Counted from the stretch's first letter, positions 21,656 through 33,984 are shown. The stretch is 64,000 bases of DNA from Betaproteobacteria bacterium (GCA_027490755.1 JAIXXL010000024.1:56996-120995), one strand, 5' to 3'. Program-made: numbers and translations. Notes: generated from the letters alone by a model not told the origin.

Positions 21656-22960
21656 ATGCTGACGACCTTGCGCCGCCTGGCGTTGCTGGCCGGTTTCCTG
21701 CTCCTGCTCCTGCTCCCGGGCCTCTTCGTCTCGGCCCACGCCGAGGCGCTCAACGTCGAGATCGTCGGCGCCGGCGCCAACCAGATCCCGGTCGCCATCG
21801 CGCCGCTGGCCTCCGAACCGCTGCTGCCCGAGAGCGTCACTGCCGTGATCAATGCCGACCTCGCCCGCAGTGGGCTGTTCCGCCTGATCGACGCCAGCGC
21901 CATCTCGCCGCGGCCGGCCGAGCTCGCCCAGCTGAATATCGCCGAGTGGCGGGGGCAGGGCGCCGACGCCATGCTCATCGGCCGGGTCAATGCCGCGGCC
22001 AATGGCAAGTGGGAGATCCAGGTGCGTCTGGTCGACCTCGCCGGCAACCGGCAGCTGCTCGGCCAGAGCTTTGTTGTCGAGCCGCGCCAGTTACGGGCCA
22101 CCGCTCACCGCATCGCCGACCTCATCTTCGAGCGGCTCACCGGCATACCCGGCGTGTTCGGCACCCGCATCGCCTACATCACCCGGCTGGGCAAGCGCTT
22201 CGAACTCATGGTGGCCGACGCCGATGGCTACAACCCGCGCGCTGTGTTCACCTCGACCGAGCCGATCATCTCGCCGCGCTGGTCACCAGACGGCGGTCGT
22301 ATCGCTTATGTCTCTTTCGAGCGCAAGAAGCCGGTGGTGGTGGTGCAGACGCTCAACACCGGGGACCGTCGCGTCGTGGCGGACTTCAAGGGCTCGAACT
22401 CGGCCCCGGCGTGGTCGCCGGATGGCCAGCGTCTCGCGGTTGTGCTCACGCGCGACGGGTCCTCGCAGATCCACCTTATGCCGGTCGCTGGCGGCGAGCC
22501 GCAGCGGTTGATGAAGACCACCCCCGCCAACGACACCGAACCAGCCTTCAGCCCCGACGGGCGCCTTCTCTACTTCACCTCCGATCGCGGTGGTGGTCCG
22601 CAGATCTACCGCATGCCGGTGGCGGGCGGCAACGCTGAGCGCCTCACCTTCGAGGGCGACTACAACGTCTCCCCGCGTCCCAGTCCGGACGGCAAGTCGA
22701 TCGTCTTTGTGCAGCGTTATGCGGGCCGCTTCCGCATCGTCACCCAGGACCTCGGCAACCGTCAGGTGCTTCCCGTCACCGACGGCCCGGTCGACGAGAG
22801 CCCCAGTTACGCCCCCAACGGCCAATTGGTCCTGTTCAGCCGGATGCAGGGCGGTCGTGGTGAACTGGCGGCAGCGTCGGTGGATGGTCGTGTCCGCCAG
22901 CGGCTGACCCTGCCCAGTGGTGATGCCCGTGAACCCGCGTGGGGCCCTGCCGGTCAATAG
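21656..22960 (+). CDS. tolB: Tol-Pal system periplasmic beta-propeller TolB
   Basis: 434 residues. Residues 1-29 form a signal peptide ending SAHAEA. The N-terminal domain (LNVEIVGAGANQIPVAIAPL) has ATP-free alpha/beta folding. It is followed by a six-bladed propeller built of repeats such as SPDGGRIAYVSF, SPDGQRLAVVL, SPDGRLLYFTSD and SPDGKSIVFVQ. TolB binds Pal and is released by TolA. The ATG at 21656 begins the signal peptide; the longer frame upstream is not used. Confidence 0.96.
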   Translation: MLTTLRRLALLAGFLLLLLLPGLFVSAHAEALNVEIVGAGANQIPVAIAPLASEPLLPESVTAVINADLARSGLFRLIDASAISPRPAELAQLNIAEWRGQGADAMLIGRVNAAANGKWEIQVRLVDLAGNRQLLGQSFVVEPRQLRATAHRIADLIFERLTGIPGVFGTRIAYITRLGKRFELMVADADGYNPRAVFTSTEPIISPRWSPDGGRIAYVSFERKKPVVVVQTLNTGDRRVVADFKGSNSAPAWSPDGQRLAVVLTRDGSSQIHLMPVAGGEPQRLMKTTPANDTEPAFSPDGRLLYFTSDRGGGPQIYRMPVAGGNAERLTFEGDYNVSPRPSPDGKSIVFVQRYAGRFRIVTQDLGNRQVLPVTDGPVDESPSYAPNGQLVLFSRMQGGRGELAAASVDGRVRQRLTLPSGDAREPAWGPAGQ

Positions 22961-23054
22961 ATGGAATCAAGCATCGGCGAAGCGCTTGCCTGATAATCCT
23001 CCCAGCCAAGTCAACCCAGCGGCCCAAACGGCTGCCAAAACAGGAGAACCGACC

Positions 23055-23615
23055 ATGAAACCAATCCACGCCAACCTTCTGCTCGCCGCCGCAGTCATGC
23101 TCGCTCTGGCCGGCTGCGCCAGCAAGAAGCCTGCCGCTGGCGATGGCGCCGCGATCGAGGAACGCGGTGCGTCTTCTGGCAGCGCGACGGATGGCAAGTC
23201 CTCCGGCGCAGGCAAGGACGACGTGGTCTCGCGCAGCCTTGGCGACGACGGTGATGGCTCTGGCGACGTCGCCGGTGCGCCGTCTGCCCGCCAGATCTTC
23301 TTTGACCTCGACCAGTACACCGTCAAGCCGGAATATCAGGGCGTCGTCCAGGCCACTGCCGATTTCCTCAAGAGCAAGCCCAAGGTTCGCGTGATCATCC
23401 AGGGCAACACCGACGAGCGTGGCAGCCGCGAGTACAACCTGTCGCTCGGCCAGAAGCGTGCCGAGGCGGTGCGCAAGGCGCTCGGCGTACTTGGTATCGG
23501 CGAGGACCGTATCGAGTCGGTCAGCTTCGGCGAAGAGAAGCCGATGTCCGAATGCCACGATGAGTCTTGCTGGGCGAAGAACCGCCGCGCTGACATCGTC
23601 TACCAGGCCCGTTGA
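23055..23615 (+). CDS. pal: Peptidoglycan-associated lipoprotein Pal
   Basis: 186 residues. The lipobox LALAGC puts the lipidated cysteine at position 21. After a Gly/Ser-rich linker the OmpA-like domain has NTDERGSREYNLSLGQKRA, the peptidoglycan-binding loop. It anchors the outer membrane to the wall. The GGAGAA ribosome-binding site is ten bases ahead of the ATG. Its stop overlaps the cpoB start (TGATG). Confidence 0.97.
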   Translation: MKPIHANLLLAAAVMLALAGCASKKPAAGDGAAIEERGASSGSATDGKSSGAGKDDVVSRSLGDDGDGSGDVAGAPSARQIFFDLDQYTVKPEYQGVVQATADFLKSKPKVRVIIQGNTDERGSREYNLSLGQKRAEAVRKALGVLGIGEDRIESVSFGEEKPMSECHDESCWAKNRRADIVYQAR

Positions 23616-24568
23616 TGCGGACACGCCTGCCCGCCGTACTGTTGGCCGCCACGCTGTTGGCGGCCGGTCCGGCCCACGCCATCTTTGGCGATTCGGAGGC
23701 GCACAAACGCATCGACGAGCAGGTCAAGGCGCTGCAAGCGGCCACCGAGCAGATCCGTGCTCTTGACGGGCGCGTCGGCGCCGTCGAGGGCACGGTGAAC
23801 GGCGGGACGCTGCTCAACCTGCTCAACCAGATCGAGACCCTGACCGCCGAGATCGCCCGCCTGCGTGGCGAACTCGAGGCCGCGAACAACCGCCTCGACA
23901 CCGCCGACAAGCGTGCGCGAGACCTCTACATGGATGTCGACGGGCGATTGCGGGTGCTGGAGACGCCACCCGCGTCGCCTGTGGGTGCTGGCGCGCAGCC
24001 TGCCAGCACCGCGCCGGCCATCACCGACCCCGGCCTTGTCCCTGCCGCACCGCCACCCGAGACCTCGCCCATGCCGGCAGTCAGCACGGGCGCGCAACCC
24101 ACACCCGCCACCGCACCGAGCCCGACCGGCGCGCCGAAGCCCGGCGCCGTCGCCACCTTGGCACCCGCTCGTCCGGGTGCTGCCGGCGAGCTGGCAACGG
24201 AGTCGGTGGCATACGAGGCCGCCCACGCCGCGCGTCGCGAGTCCCGCTTCGCCGATGCGGCGAGGTTGTTCCAACAGTTCATCGCCGCCTACCCCAACAG
24301 CGCGCTCGCTGCTCCGGCGCAGTACTGGACGGGTGACTCGCTGTTCAACGCGCGCGACTACGCTGGCGCCATCGCCGCGCAGAAGCGCCTGCTTGACACC
24401 TGGCCGGGCAGCGCCAAGGCGCCGGATGCCCTGCTGAACATGGCCAGTGCGATGCGTGAGAGCGGCGACACCGCCGGTGAGCGGCGTACCCTCGAGCAGT
24501 TGATCGCGCGGCATCCGGCCAGCGAGGCGGCCGAGAAGGCGCGCCGGCGCATGTCCGCACGGCGCTGA
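23615..24568 (+). CDS. cpoB: Cell division coordinator CpoB (YbgF)
   Basis: 317 residues. A signal peptide (LPAVLLAATLLAAGPAHA) leads to an N-terminal coiled coil (about 30-110), which trimerises in the family. There follows a long Pro/Ala/Thr linker (about 115-185) and C-terminal tetratricopeptide repeats (AAHAARRESRFADAARLFQQ and three further units). CpoB links the Tol machine to PBP1B at the septum. The linker is longer than in E. coli. Confidence 0.93.
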   Translation: MRTRLPAVLLAATLLAAGPAHAIFGDSEAHKRIDEQVKALQAATEQIRALDGRVGAVEGTVNGGTLLNLLNQIETLTAEIARLRGELEAANNRLDTADKRARDLYMDVDGRLRVLETPPASPVGAGAQPASTAPAITDPGLVPAAPPPETSPMPAVSTGAQPTPATAPSPTGAPKPGAVATLAPARPGAAGELATESVAYEAAHAARRESRFADAARLFQQFIAAYPNSALAAPAQYWTGDSLFNARDYAGAIAAQKRLLDTWPGSAKAPDALLNMASAMRESGDTAGERRTLEQLIARHPASEAAEKARRRMSARR

Positions 24569-25233
24569 TGTCGGCGCAACCGGCGGCGTCCGGCGTGACG
24601 CTGCGCATCAACGAGGTGTTCCTCTCGATCCAGGGCGAGTCGAGCCGCGTCGGCCTGCCGACCGTGTTCGTCCGCCTGACCGGATGCCCCCTGCGCTGCC
24701 GCTGGTGCGACACCGAATACGCCTTCCACGAGGGCCGCTCGCGCAGTCTTGAGGATGTCATCGCCGAGGTCTTGGGGCACGGCGCTCGCCATGTCTGCGT
24801 GACCGGTGGCGAGCCGCTCGCGCAGCCTGCTGTTCACCCGCTGATGACGGCACTCGCCGATGCCGGGCTCGAGGTCTCGCTCGAGACCAGTGGCGCGCTG
24901 GACACTGGCGACGTCGACCCGCGCGTGCGCGTCGTGATGGACCTCAAGTGCCCCGGTTCGGGCGAGGCAGAACGCAACCGCTGGGCCAATCTTGTGCATC
25001 TGCGCACTCACGACGAGATCAAGTTCGTCGTCGCGTCGCGCGCCGATTACGAATGGATGCGGGAGGTGCTCCAACGTGAGGCGCTGAGCAGCCGCTGCTC
25101 GGTGCTCGCTTCGCCAGTCTGGGATGAGCTCGACCCGGCAGCACTGGCCGGCTGGATCCTCGAGGACCGGCTCGACGTGCGCATGCAGGTGCAGCTGCAC
25201 AAGATCCTCTGGCAGGACGCGCGCGGGCGATGA
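24568..25233 (+). CDS. queE: 7-carboxy-7-deazaguanine synthase
   Basis: QueE is a radical-SAM enzyme that contracts CPH4 to CDG in 7-deazaguanine synthesis. 221 residues. The SAM cluster cysteines are in [15 protein letters not shown] (C-x3-C-x2-C), preceded by [12 protein letters not shown], typical of QueE. It overlaps cpoB by one base and queC by four (ATGA), so it is co-translated with queC, the next-step enzyme. Confidence 0.95.
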   Translation: MSAQPAASGVTLRINEVFLSIQGESSRVGLPTVFVRLTGCPLRCRWCDTEYAFHEGRSRSLEDVIAEVLGHGARHVCVTGGEPLAQPAVHPLMTALADAGLEVSLETSGALDTGDVDPRVRVVMDLKCPGSGEAERNRWANLVHLRTHDEIKFVVASRADYEWMREVLQREALSSRCSVLASPVWDELDPAALAGWILEDRLDVRMQVQLHKILWQDARGR

Positions 25234-25925
25234 GCGGGCCGATCGAGCAGGGCGCCGGCCGCCGCGCCGTGGTGCTGCTGTCGGGTGGGCTGGATTCCGC
25301 CACCACGCTGGCGGCCACCGTGCGTTCTGGTTGGGTGTGCCACGCGCTTTCGTTCGACTATGGGCAGCGTCACGGGGTCGAGTTGCAAGCGGCACAGAGG
25401 CTGGCCGAGAAACTCGGCGCACGCGAGCATCGCGTGCTGCGGCTCGATCTTTCGGTGTTCGGTGGCTCCGCACTGACCGACCCCAGCATCGCCGTCCCCG
25501 AGACCCCTGCTGAGGGCATCCCGGTCACCTATGTGCCGGCCCGCAATACTGTCTTCCTGTCGATGGCGCTGGCCTGGGCAGAGACCCTTGGCGCCCGGGA
25601 CATCTTCATCGGCGCCAACGCGGTGGACTATTCCGGCTACCCGGACTGCCGCCCCGACTATCTGGCTGCCTTCGAGGCGATGGCCAATCTGGCTACAGCC
25701 GCTGGCGTGGCCGGCGAACGCATCCGTATACGGGCACCGCTGGTCGACCTCAGCAAGGCGGCCATCGTCCGGCTCGCGCTTGAATGCGGTGTCGACCCCT
25801 CGGCGACCGTGTCCTGCTATCAGGCCGACGAGCAGGGCAGTGCTTGCGGAGTGTGCGACTCGTGTCGGCTGCGAGCTCGCGGCTTCGTCGAGGCTGGCGT
25901 GCCCGACTCCACGCGCTACCGCTAA
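25230..25925 (+). CDS. queC: 7-cyano-7-deazaguanine synthase
   Basis: QueC makes preQ0 from CDG with ATP and ammonia. 231 residues. The PP-loop is [12 protein letters not shown] near the N-terminus. The zinc site is near the C-terminus ([20 protein letters not shown]). [10 protein letters not shown] is conserved. It is the last gene of the tol-que run and converges with uspA. Confidence 0.95.
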   Translation: MSGPIEQGAGRRAVVLLSGGLDSATTLAATVRSGWVCHALSFDYGQRHGVELQAAQRLAEKLGAREHRVLRLDLSVFGGSALTDPSIAVPETPAEGIPVTYVPARNTVFLSMALAWAETLGARDIFIGANAVDYSGYPDCRPDYLAAFEAMANLATAAGVAGERIRIRAPLVDLSKAAIVRLALECGVDPSATVSCYQADEQGSACGVCDSCRLRARGFVEAGVPDSTRYR

Positions 25926-25942
25926 GCGGCCGGCAACGCGCC

Positions 25943-26410
25943 TCAGCCGCGTACCAGGATGACCGGCCAGGCTGACTGATGCAGCAGCCGCATCGATACC
26001 GAACCCAGCAGCATCCCGGCCACACTGCCGTGGCCGCGGTTGGCCAGCACGATGGCTTGGCAACTATGGCGGTCTGCGGCGTCAAGGATGGCGGCGACGG
26101 TGTCGCCCACCACCACGTGTGTCTCGTAATGCAGGTCGGCCTCAGTCACCAGCCGCGACGCCCGGGCCAGGGCTCGGCGACCTTCGTCCTCGTGGAAACG
26201 GCGCAGGTCAGCCTCGCCGATGAAGCGCCCGATGTTGCCGCGCACGGGTGACTGCACATTCAGCAGTACCAGATGCGCCGGGCTGCGCTGGGTCGTGGAG
26301 AGGGCGATGGCGTGGCGAACCGCAGCCAGACTGCGCGCCGATCCGTCGACCGGCAGCAGCAGGCGGGTGCTGCCGCTGTCGTCCTGCCATTTCGGGGTGT
26401 GCCGGGTCAT
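25943..26410 (-). CDS. Universal stress protein (UspA family)
   Basis: 155 residues from the ATG at 26410. RLLLPVDGSARSLAAVRHAI is the typical first strand and helix. The nucleotide-binding signature appears as LANRGHGSVAGMLLGSVSMRLLHQ near the C-terminus, close to the ATP-binding G-2x-G-9x-G-S/T pattern. It overlaps the upstream terC stop (ATGA), so it is co-translated with the TerC protein. Confidence 0.9.
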   Translation of the reverse strand: MTRHTPKWQDDSGSTRLLLPVDGSARSLAAVRHAIALSTTQRSPAHLVLLNVQSPVRGNIGRFIGEADLRRFHEDEGRRALARASRLVTEADLHYETHVVVGDTVAAILDAADRHSCQAIVLANRGHGSVAGMLLGSVSMRLLHQSAWPVILVRG

Positions 26411-27132
26411 TGCTGGGGTCCTCCATCGATCTGCAGCGGCGCCCGCGCCATCTGCCGCCGCTTCAGCGCGGTCCCGGCAAGCAACACCGTGAGCACTCCG
26501 ACAGCGCCGAAGCCGTGGTGCAACCAGGGCAGTTCTGCGAGCACGGCGGCGTGCGCCGGGTCGGTGATCAGGGTCACGCCTGCCACCCATCCCAGCAGGC
26601 CACCCCCCAGCGTCACGATCACCGGCAGACGATCCATCCAGCGCATGATGATCTGCGATGAGAACACGATCAGCGGGATGCTGATCAGCAGACCCATGAT
26701 CAGGAGCAGGAGGCTGCCATGGGCTGCCGCAGCGATGCCGATGACGTTGTCCAGGCTCATGACGAAGTCCGCGACCATGATGATGCGCACCGCTGGCCAG
26801 AAGCCAGATGCCTCGGCCGAATCACCCCCGGCCTCTTCCGCCGGCACGATCAGGCGGATGGCGATCCAGAGCAGCAGCAGGGCGCCTGCCGTCTTGACCC
26901 ACGGCAGGCCCAGCAGCAGGGCGGCAAAGACGGTGAGCGTGACGCGCAGCCCGATGGCGGCTGCGGTGCCTATGATCACTGCGCGCCGGCGCTGCACTTC
27001 GGGTAGTCTGCGCGCAGCCAGCGCGATCACCACAGCGTTGTCGCCCGAGAGGACGATGTCGATGCCGATGATCTGCAGCAGGCCGACCCAGAACAGCGGG
27101 GTCTGCAACTCCTGAACGACGTCTGCCAGCAA
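26407..27132 (-). CDS. TerC/YjbE-family integral membrane protein
   Basis: 241 residues with about seven membrane helices. The family motifs are IDIVLSGDNAVVIALAARRLP and MVADFVMSLDNVIGIAAAA, each with the acidic residues (GDN, LDN) thought to bind metal. YjbE/TerC proteins act in Mn2+ export or in metalation of exported enzymes. No manganese riboswitch is visible in the 63 bases before it. It precedes uspA in a two-gene unit. Confidence 0.88.
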   Translation of the reverse strand: MLADVVQELQTPLFWVGLLQIIGIDIVLSGDNAVVIALAARRLPEVQRRRAVIIGTAAAIGLRVTLTVFAALLLGLPWVKTAGALLLLWIAIRLIVPAEEAGGDSAEASGFWPAVRIIMVADFVMSLDNVIGIAAAAHGSLLLLIMGLLISIPLIVFSSQIIMRWMDRLPVIVTLGGGLLGWVAGVTLITDPAHAAVLAELPWLHHGFGAVGVLTVLLAGTALKRRQMARAPLQIDGGPQQ

Positions 27133-27195
27133 GGGACGGCACCGAGGGAAAGAGACCCGCGAGTATAGCCGCAGCTCCAGCGACAGCCCTCAGCG

Positions 27196-27990
27196 ATGCG
27201 TACCTACCTCGACCTCCTGCAGCACATCCTCGATCACGGCACCGACCGCGCCGATCGCACCGGCACCGGCACGCGTTCGGTGTTCGGTTACCAGATGCGC
27301 TTCGACCTCTCGGCGGGGTTTCCGCTGCTGACCACCAAGAAGCTGCACACGCGCAGCATCTTCCACGAGCTGCTCTGGTTCCTGCGCGGCGAGACCAACG
27401 TGGCCAGTCTGCAGGCAGCCGGCGTCACCATCTGGGACGAGTGGGCAGACGAGCACGGCGAGCTGGGCCCGGTCTACGGGCACCAGTGGCGCCACTGGCC
27501 GACCCGGGACGGCGGCGAGATCGACCAGATCCGGCAGCTGGTAGAGGGCATCCGCCGCAACCCGGACTCGCGCCGGCACATCGTGACCGCCTGGAACCCA
27601 GCCGACGTAGACCGCATGGCGCTGCCGCCTTGTCATGCGCTGTTCCAGTTCTACGTCGCCGACGGCCGGCTGTCATGCCAGCTGTACCAGCGCAGCGCCG
27701 ATGTCTTCCTCGGCGTGCCTTTCAACATCGCCAGTTACGCCTTGCTGACCCACATGGTTGCGCACGTCACCGGTCTGCAGGCGGGTGACTTTGTGCACAC
27801 ACTCGGCGATGCGCACCTGTACCACAACCATCTGGATCAGGCCCGTCTGCAACTATCTCGCGAACCCTTGCCCCCGGCTAGATTGAGACTTAATCCCGAT
27901 GTGCGAGATTTGTTCGATTTCACCTTCGATGACATCGTCATCGAGGGTTACGATAGCCACCCGCACATCCCTGCGCCGATCGCCGTCTGA
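27196..27990 (+). CDS. thyA: Thymidylate synthase
   Basis: ThyA methylates dUMP using methylene-tetrahydrofolate and releases dihydrofolate. 264 residues, the E. coli length. The catalytic Cys146 is in [12 protein letters not shown], and [19 protein letters not shown] is conserved. folA, which recycles the dihydrofolate, follows 21 bases later. Confidence 0.98.
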   Translation: MRTYLDLLQHILDHGTDRADRTGTGTRSVFGYQMRFDLSAGFPLLTTKKLHTRSIFHELLWFLRGETNVASLQAAGVTIWDEWADEHGELGPVYGHQWRHWPTRDGGEIDQIRQLVEGIRRNPDSRRHIVTAWNPADVDRMALPPCHALFQFYVADGRLSCQLYQRSADVFLGVPFNIASYALLTHMVAHVTGLQAGDFVHTLGDAHLYHNHLDQARLQLSREPLPPARLRLNPDVRDLFDFTFDDIVIEGYDSHPHIPAPIAV

Positions 27991-28011
27991 GACCGAGGAC
28001 ACGCCGAACAC

Positions 28012-28521
28012 ATGCTCACGCCCAAGACCCTGACCCTGCTGGTGGCTCGCAGCCGCAACGGCGTCATCGGTGTGGACAACCGTCTGCCCTGGCACCTGCC
28101 GGAGGATCTCAAGCGCTTCCGCGCCCTGACCATGGGTCACCCGATCATCATGGGCCGGCGCACCTGGGATTCCATCGGCCGCCCCTTGCCGGGTCGTCGC
28201 TCCATCGTCGTCACGCGTGATACCGCCTGGCGTGCCGACGGTGCCGAGGTGGCGCACAGCATCGGCGACGCCCTGGTGCGCTGCACCGGGGCCGAGCGGC
28301 CGTTCGTGGTGGGTGGTGGCGAACTCTACGAGGCGACGCTGCATCTGGCCACGCATATCGAGCTGACCGAGGTCGACATCGACGTCGAGGGCGACGTCCG
28401 CTTCCCCGAGCTCGACCCTGCTCACTGGAAAGAGGTGTCGCGACAGTCGTCGAACAGCGAGGGTGTGGGTTACTCGTTCGTCACCCTGGAGCGGGTGATC
28501 GGCCTGAGCATGGGCATCTGA
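28012..28521 (+). CDS. folA: Dihydrofolate reductase
   Basis: 169 residues. LLVARSRNGVIGVDNRLPWHLPEDLKRFR carries the active-site loop with the acidic residue in PEDLKRF; MGRRTWDSIGRPLPGR binds NADPH. Paired with thyA as a folate-thymidylate unit. It converges with yhbY. Confidence 0.97.
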   Translation: MLTPKTLTLLVARSRNGVIGVDNRLPWHLPEDLKRFRALTMGHPIIMGRRTWDSIGRPLPGRRSIVVTRDTAWRADGAEVAHSIGDALVRCTGAERPFVVGGGELYEATLHLATHIELTEVDIDVEGDVRFPELDPAHWKEVSRQSSNSEGVGYSFVTLERVIGLSMGI

Positions 28522-28553
28522 CGGCGCTAACGCTGTCCTCCGTCCCCAGAGCT

Positions 28554-29063
28554 TCAGCGCCCCTGCGAACTGCCGCCGCGCGGCGTCTTGCGACGCTTGC
28601 CAGCCATCTGCCGGTCCCGCGAGCGCGTGTCCAGGCTGCCGCCACGGCGCTTCGGCGTATCCGCTGCGCTGCGCCGCGAGCCGGGCACACGCGTCGTAGC
28701 TACCTTGCGCTTGGAAAGCACCGCGGGTTTGTCCTCTGCCGGGCGTGGGCGCCACAGCACCAGCGTCTTGCCGATGTGCTGCACGGCAGCGGCGCCAGTT
28801 GCCGCACACAGCGCGTCCAGCATCGCGGCGCGGTCCTCTCGCGACTCGTCGAGGATCCGTACCTTGATCAGTTCGTGCGCAGCGAGGGCGCGCTCGGTCT
28901 CGCCAAGGACGCCCTCGCTCAACCCGTCTTGGCCGATCTGCACGACCGGCTTCAGAGCATGAGCACTGGCGCGCAATTCGCGGCGCTGGGCCGAGGTGAT
29001 GGATGGGGCTGCGGGCGGCGTGGTGGCCTCGGGGGCCGTGTTGTCTGCGTTCATCGGCCGCAT
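28554..29063 (-). CDS. yhbY: CRM-domain RNA-binding protein YhbY with basic tail
   Basis: 169 residues (166 if the ATG at 29054 is used). The CRM domain spans about 20-120: SAQRRELRASAHALKPVVQIG, ELIKVRILDESREDR, and the tail QHIGKTLVLWRP. YhbY binds pre-50S ribosomal particles. The last 45 or so residues are an added Arg/Lys/Ser/Gly-rich tail that E. coli YhbY (about 97 residues) lacks. It is divergent from rlmE, itself an rRNA enzyme, as in many betaproteobacteria. Confidence 0.9.
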   Translation of the reverse strand: MRPMNADNTAPEATTPPAAPSITSAQRRELRASAHALKPVVQIGQDGLSEGVLGETERALAAHELIKVRILDESREDRAAMLDALCAATGAAAVQHIGKTLVLWRPRPAEDKPAVLSKRKVATTRVPGSRRSAADTPKRRGGSLDTRSRDRQMAGKRRKTPRGGSSQGR

Positions 29064-29107
29064 GATACGGCAGGCAGCCGGGCCGCCGCGGCGCGATAAT
29101 CGGCCCC

Positions 29108-29755
29108 ATGATCAAAAAAGCCAGCAGCAAGCGGTGGATGCAAGAGCATGTCACCGACCCCTACGTCAAACAGGCGCAGAAGGACGGCTACCGTTCGCGC
29201 GCTGCCTACAAGCTGCTCGAGATCGCGCAGAAGGATCGCCTGCTGCGGCCGGGCGCGGTGGTCTTCGATCTGGGCGCGGCCCCCGGCGGCTGGGCGCAGG
29301 TGGTGGCGAAGGCAGTGGGTGCCGCAGGGCGCGTCTACGCCGTCGACCTGTTGCCGGTGCAGCCAGTGCGTGGCGTACAGATGCTGCGTGGCGATTTCAC
29401 CGACCCGCAGACGCGCGCCGAACTTCTTGCGCTGGCACCGGCTGGCGCAGACCTTGTTTTGTCGGACATGGCACCCAATATCAGTGGTATCGCCGACCGC
29501 GACCAGCGCCTCAGCTTCGAGCTCGCCGAGCTGGCCGTCGGGTTTGCCGCCGAAGCCCTCAGGCCCGGTGGTTCGGTGCTGCTCAAGGTCTTCCAGAGCG
29601 AGTGGGTGGAGGGGCTGAGGGCCGACATGGCCGAACTTTTCCAGCGCGTGTCCGTCCGAAAACCAGAGGCCTCCCGGGGTCGCAGTGCCGAGGTTTTTCT
29701 GCTCGGATCCGGGCTGAATAAAACGCTTGCGCCCAGTTCCGCGCAATCGCCGTAG
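29108..29755 (+). CDS. rlmE: 23S rRNA 2'-O-ribose methyltransferase (U2552)
   Basis: RlmE/FtsJ methylates U2552 in the A-loop of the ribosome. 215 residues. [10 protein letters not shown], the SAM motif [26 protein letters not shown] and [10 protein letters not shown] supply the K-D-K-E catalytic set. It precedes ftsH, the classic heat-shock pairing. Confidence 0.97.
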   Translation: MIKKASSKRWMQEHVTDPYVKQAQKDGYRSRAAYKLLEIAQKDRLLRPGAVVFDLGAAPGGWAQVVAKAVGAAGRVYAVDLLPVQPVRGVQMLRGDFTDPQTRAELLALAPAGADLVLSDMAPNISGIADRDQRLSFELAELAVGFAAEALRPGGSVLLKVFQSEWVEGLRADMAELFQRVSVRKPEASRGRSAEVFLLGSGLNKTLAPSSAQSP

Positions 29756-29816
29756 AATCTTTGATGTGGAAGTGGGCCCGCCGGGTCCCGACATCGTTCC
29801 GCAAGGGGACACAGAC

Positions 29817-31706
<1,890 letters not shown>

Positions 31707-31721
31707 GGTCGTCTTGCACGT

Positions 31722-31756
31722 GAAAGGGCCCGCCCAGTGCGGGCCCTTTCGTTTTC
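31722..31756 (+). terminator. Strong terminator after ftsH
   Basis: The 12-base perfect stem GAAAGGGCCCGC/GCGGGCCCTTTC with a CCAGT loop is followed by GTTTTC. It separates ftsH from folP although both run the same way. Confidence 0.85.
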
Positions 31757-31783
31757 TGCCGGCGTTTTTGTCACAATCGGGTC

Positions 31784-32641
31784 ATGACCTGCTCCGCCCC
31801 TCCATCCGCTGTTCTCCACTGCGGCAATTACCGGCTGGACCTCGCGCGTCCGCTGATCATGGGCATCGTCAACGTCACCCCCGACTCGTTCTCCGATGGC
31901 GGCCTGCATGCCCGCACCGATACGGCGGTGGCGCATGCGCGGGCGCTGCTGGCGGCTGGTGCCGACATTCTCGACATCGGCGGCGAGTCGACACGTCCGG
32001 GCGCCGAGCCGGTCCCGCTCAGCGAAGAGCTTGACCGCGTGATCCCGGTGATCGAGGCGCTTGCGGGGGAGGGTGTGCTGCTCTCCATCGACACCTACAA
32101 GCCGGAGGTCATGCGCGCCGCCGTCGCCGCCGGCGCCGGCATGATCAATGATGTCTTCGGTCTGCGGCAGCCGGGCGCGCTAGAGGCCGCCGCAGGGACC
32201 GACGCCGCGGTGTGCGTCATGCACATGCAGGGCACGCCACAGACCATGCAGGCCGCCCCGGTCTATACCGACGTGGTCGCCGAGGTCGCGGCCTTTCTAT
32301 CGGAACGCGTGGCGGCCTGCCAGGCTGCCGGTATCGCGCGCGACCGCATCGTCGTGGACCCCGGATTCGGTTTCGGCAAGACCACCGCCCACAACATCGC
32401 CCTGCTGCGTGGCCTCGGCGAGATCGTTCGGCGGACTGGCCGGCCGCTGCTGGCGGGGCTCTCGCGCAAGTCGGTTCTTGGACGCATCACCACACGCGAA
32501 AAGGCCACCGACAGAGTCGCTGCAAGTGTTGCCAGCGGACTGGTGGCAGTGCAGAACGGCGCCCGCATCCTGCGTGTCCACGATGTCGATGCCACGCTCG
32601 ATATGGTGCGCGTCTGGCAGGCACTGGAGGAGGCCGCATGA
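31784..32641 (+). CDS. folP: Dihydropteroate synthase
   Basis: FolP joins p-aminobenzoate to the pterin diphosphate; it is the sulfonamide target. 285 residues. [15 protein letters not shown] binds phosphate, [14 protein letters not shown] is the second signature, and DPGFGFGKT and GLSRKSVLG complete the barrel. Its stop overlaps the glmM start by four bases. Confidence 0.97.
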   Translation: MTCSAPPSAVLHCGNYRLDLARPLIMGIVNVTPDSFSDGGLHARTDTAVAHARALLAAGADILDIGGESTRPGAEPVPLSEELDRVIPVIEALAGEGVLLSIDTYKPEVMRAAVAAGAGMINDVFGLRQPGALEAAAGTDAAVCVMHMQGTPQTMQAAPVYTDVVAEVAAFLSERVAACQAAGIARDRIVVDPGFGFGKTTAHNIALLRGLGEIVRRTGRPLLAGLSRKSVLGRITTREKATDRVAASVASGLVAVQNGARILRVHDVDATLDMVRVWQALEEAA

Positions 32642-33984
32642 GCAGGCGCTGGTTCGGTACGGATGGCATCCGCGGGGCAGTGGGCACGGCACCGATGACG
32701 CCCGATTTCGTCATGCGCCTCGGCCACGCCTTCGGCCTCGAATTGCAGCGCGAGTCGCGAGGTGGCCGGCCGGCAGTCCTCATCGGCAAGGACACGCGCA
32801 TCTCCGGCTACCTGCTCGAGTCGGCTTTGGAGGCCGGCTTGTCATCTGCCGGGGTCGATTCCCACCTGGTCGGGCCGCTGCCTACCCCGGGCGTGGCTTA
32901 TCTGACCCGCGCGCTGCGACTTTCGGCGGGCATCGTCATCTCGGCCTCGCACAACCCGTACCCCGACAATGGCATCAAGTTCTTCTCCGCCCACGGTGAG
33001 AAGCTGCCGGATGATCTGGAGGCGCGGATCGAGGCGCGTCTGGAGGAGCCTCTGGCATACCGCCCGGCCAGCGAACTGGGGCGGGCGTTCCGCGTTGCCG
33101 ATGCCGCCGGACGCTACATCGAGTTCTGCAAGGGCACCTTCCCGGCGGAACTGGACCTGCGCGGGCTCAAGCTGGTAGTCGACTGCGCCAATGGCGCCGC
33201 GTATCACATCGCGCCGAATGTCTTCCACGAGTTGGGCGGCGAGGTGGTGCCGCTGTTCGATGCCCCGGACGGGTTGAACATCAACGCCGATTGTGGCGCG
33301 ACCCATCCGCAGGCGCTTGCAGCGGCGGTGCGCGATCACGGCGCCGACGCAGGCATCGCGCTGGATGGCGATGCCGACCGTCTTATCATGGTCGATGCGT
33401 CGGGGCGTGTGGTCGATGGCGACCAGCTGCTCTACGCCATCGTCCGCCATCGCCACGCGACGACGCCGGTGGTCGGCGTGGCGGGCACCCTGATGAGCAA
33501 CCTTGGCCTCGAGCAGGCGCTAGGCCGCCTCGGCATCCCGCTCGGGCGGGCGGCGGTCGGGGACCGCTACGTCATGGAGATGCTGCGCGAGCGCGGCTGG
33601 CTGTTCGGTGGGGAGTCGAGCGGACACATCATCTGCCTCGACCGTCACAGCACGGGTGACGGCCTGGTCAGCGCGCTCCAGGTGCTGGCGGCGATGATCG
33701 CTGCGCAGCGCCCGCTGGCGGATCTTCTGCGCGATATCCCGATGTGCCCGCAGGTGCTGCGCAATGTGCGCCTGCAGCCTGGTTTCGACTGGCGCACGCA
33801 CGCACCCCTGCAGGACGCCATGCGCGCTGCCGAGTCGTCGCTGGCGGGGCGTGGCCGCCTGCTGGTGCGGCCCTCGGGCACCGAGCCGCTGCTGCGGGTC
33901 ATGGTCGAGGCCGACGACGGCGCGCTCGCGGACGCGTGTGCAGCGAAGCTGGCCAGCATCATCGAGGCCGCAAGCGCCACCTAG
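32638..33984 (+). CDS. glmM: Phosphoglucosamine mutase
   Basis: GlmM converts glucosamine-6-P to glucosamine-1-P for peptidoglycan and LPS. 448 residues. The phosphoserine is Ser104 in [11 protein letters not shown], and the Mg2+ loop is DGDADR. It starts [14 protein letters not shown]. Coupled to folP (ATGA), as in many proteobacteria. Confidence 0.97.
   Translation: MSRRWFGTDGIRGAVGTAPMTPDFVMRLGHAFGLELQRESRGGRPAVLIGKDTRISGYLLESALEAGLSSAGVDSHLVGPLPTPGVAYLTRALRLSAGIVISASHNPYPDNGIKFFSAHGEKLPDDLEARIEARLEEPLAYRPASELGRAFRVADAAGRYIEFCKGTFPAELDLRGLKLVVDCANGAAYHIAPNVFHELGGEVVPLFDAPDGLNINADCGATHPQALAAAVRDHGADAGIALDGDADRLIMVDASGRVVDGDQLLYAIVRHRHATTPVVGVAGTLMSNLGLEQALGRLGIPLGRAAVGDRYVMEMLRERGWLFGGESSGHIICLDRHSTGDGLVSALQVLAAMIAAQRPLADLLRDIPMCPQVLRNVRLQPGFDWRTHAPLQDAMRAAESSLAGRGRLLVRPSGTEPLLRVMVEADDGALADACAAKLASIIEAASAT

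Noticed and set aside
27133..27195. yybP-ykoY manganese riboswitch before terC
   Set aside because: Only 63 bases are available and no conserved riboswitch core is visible.
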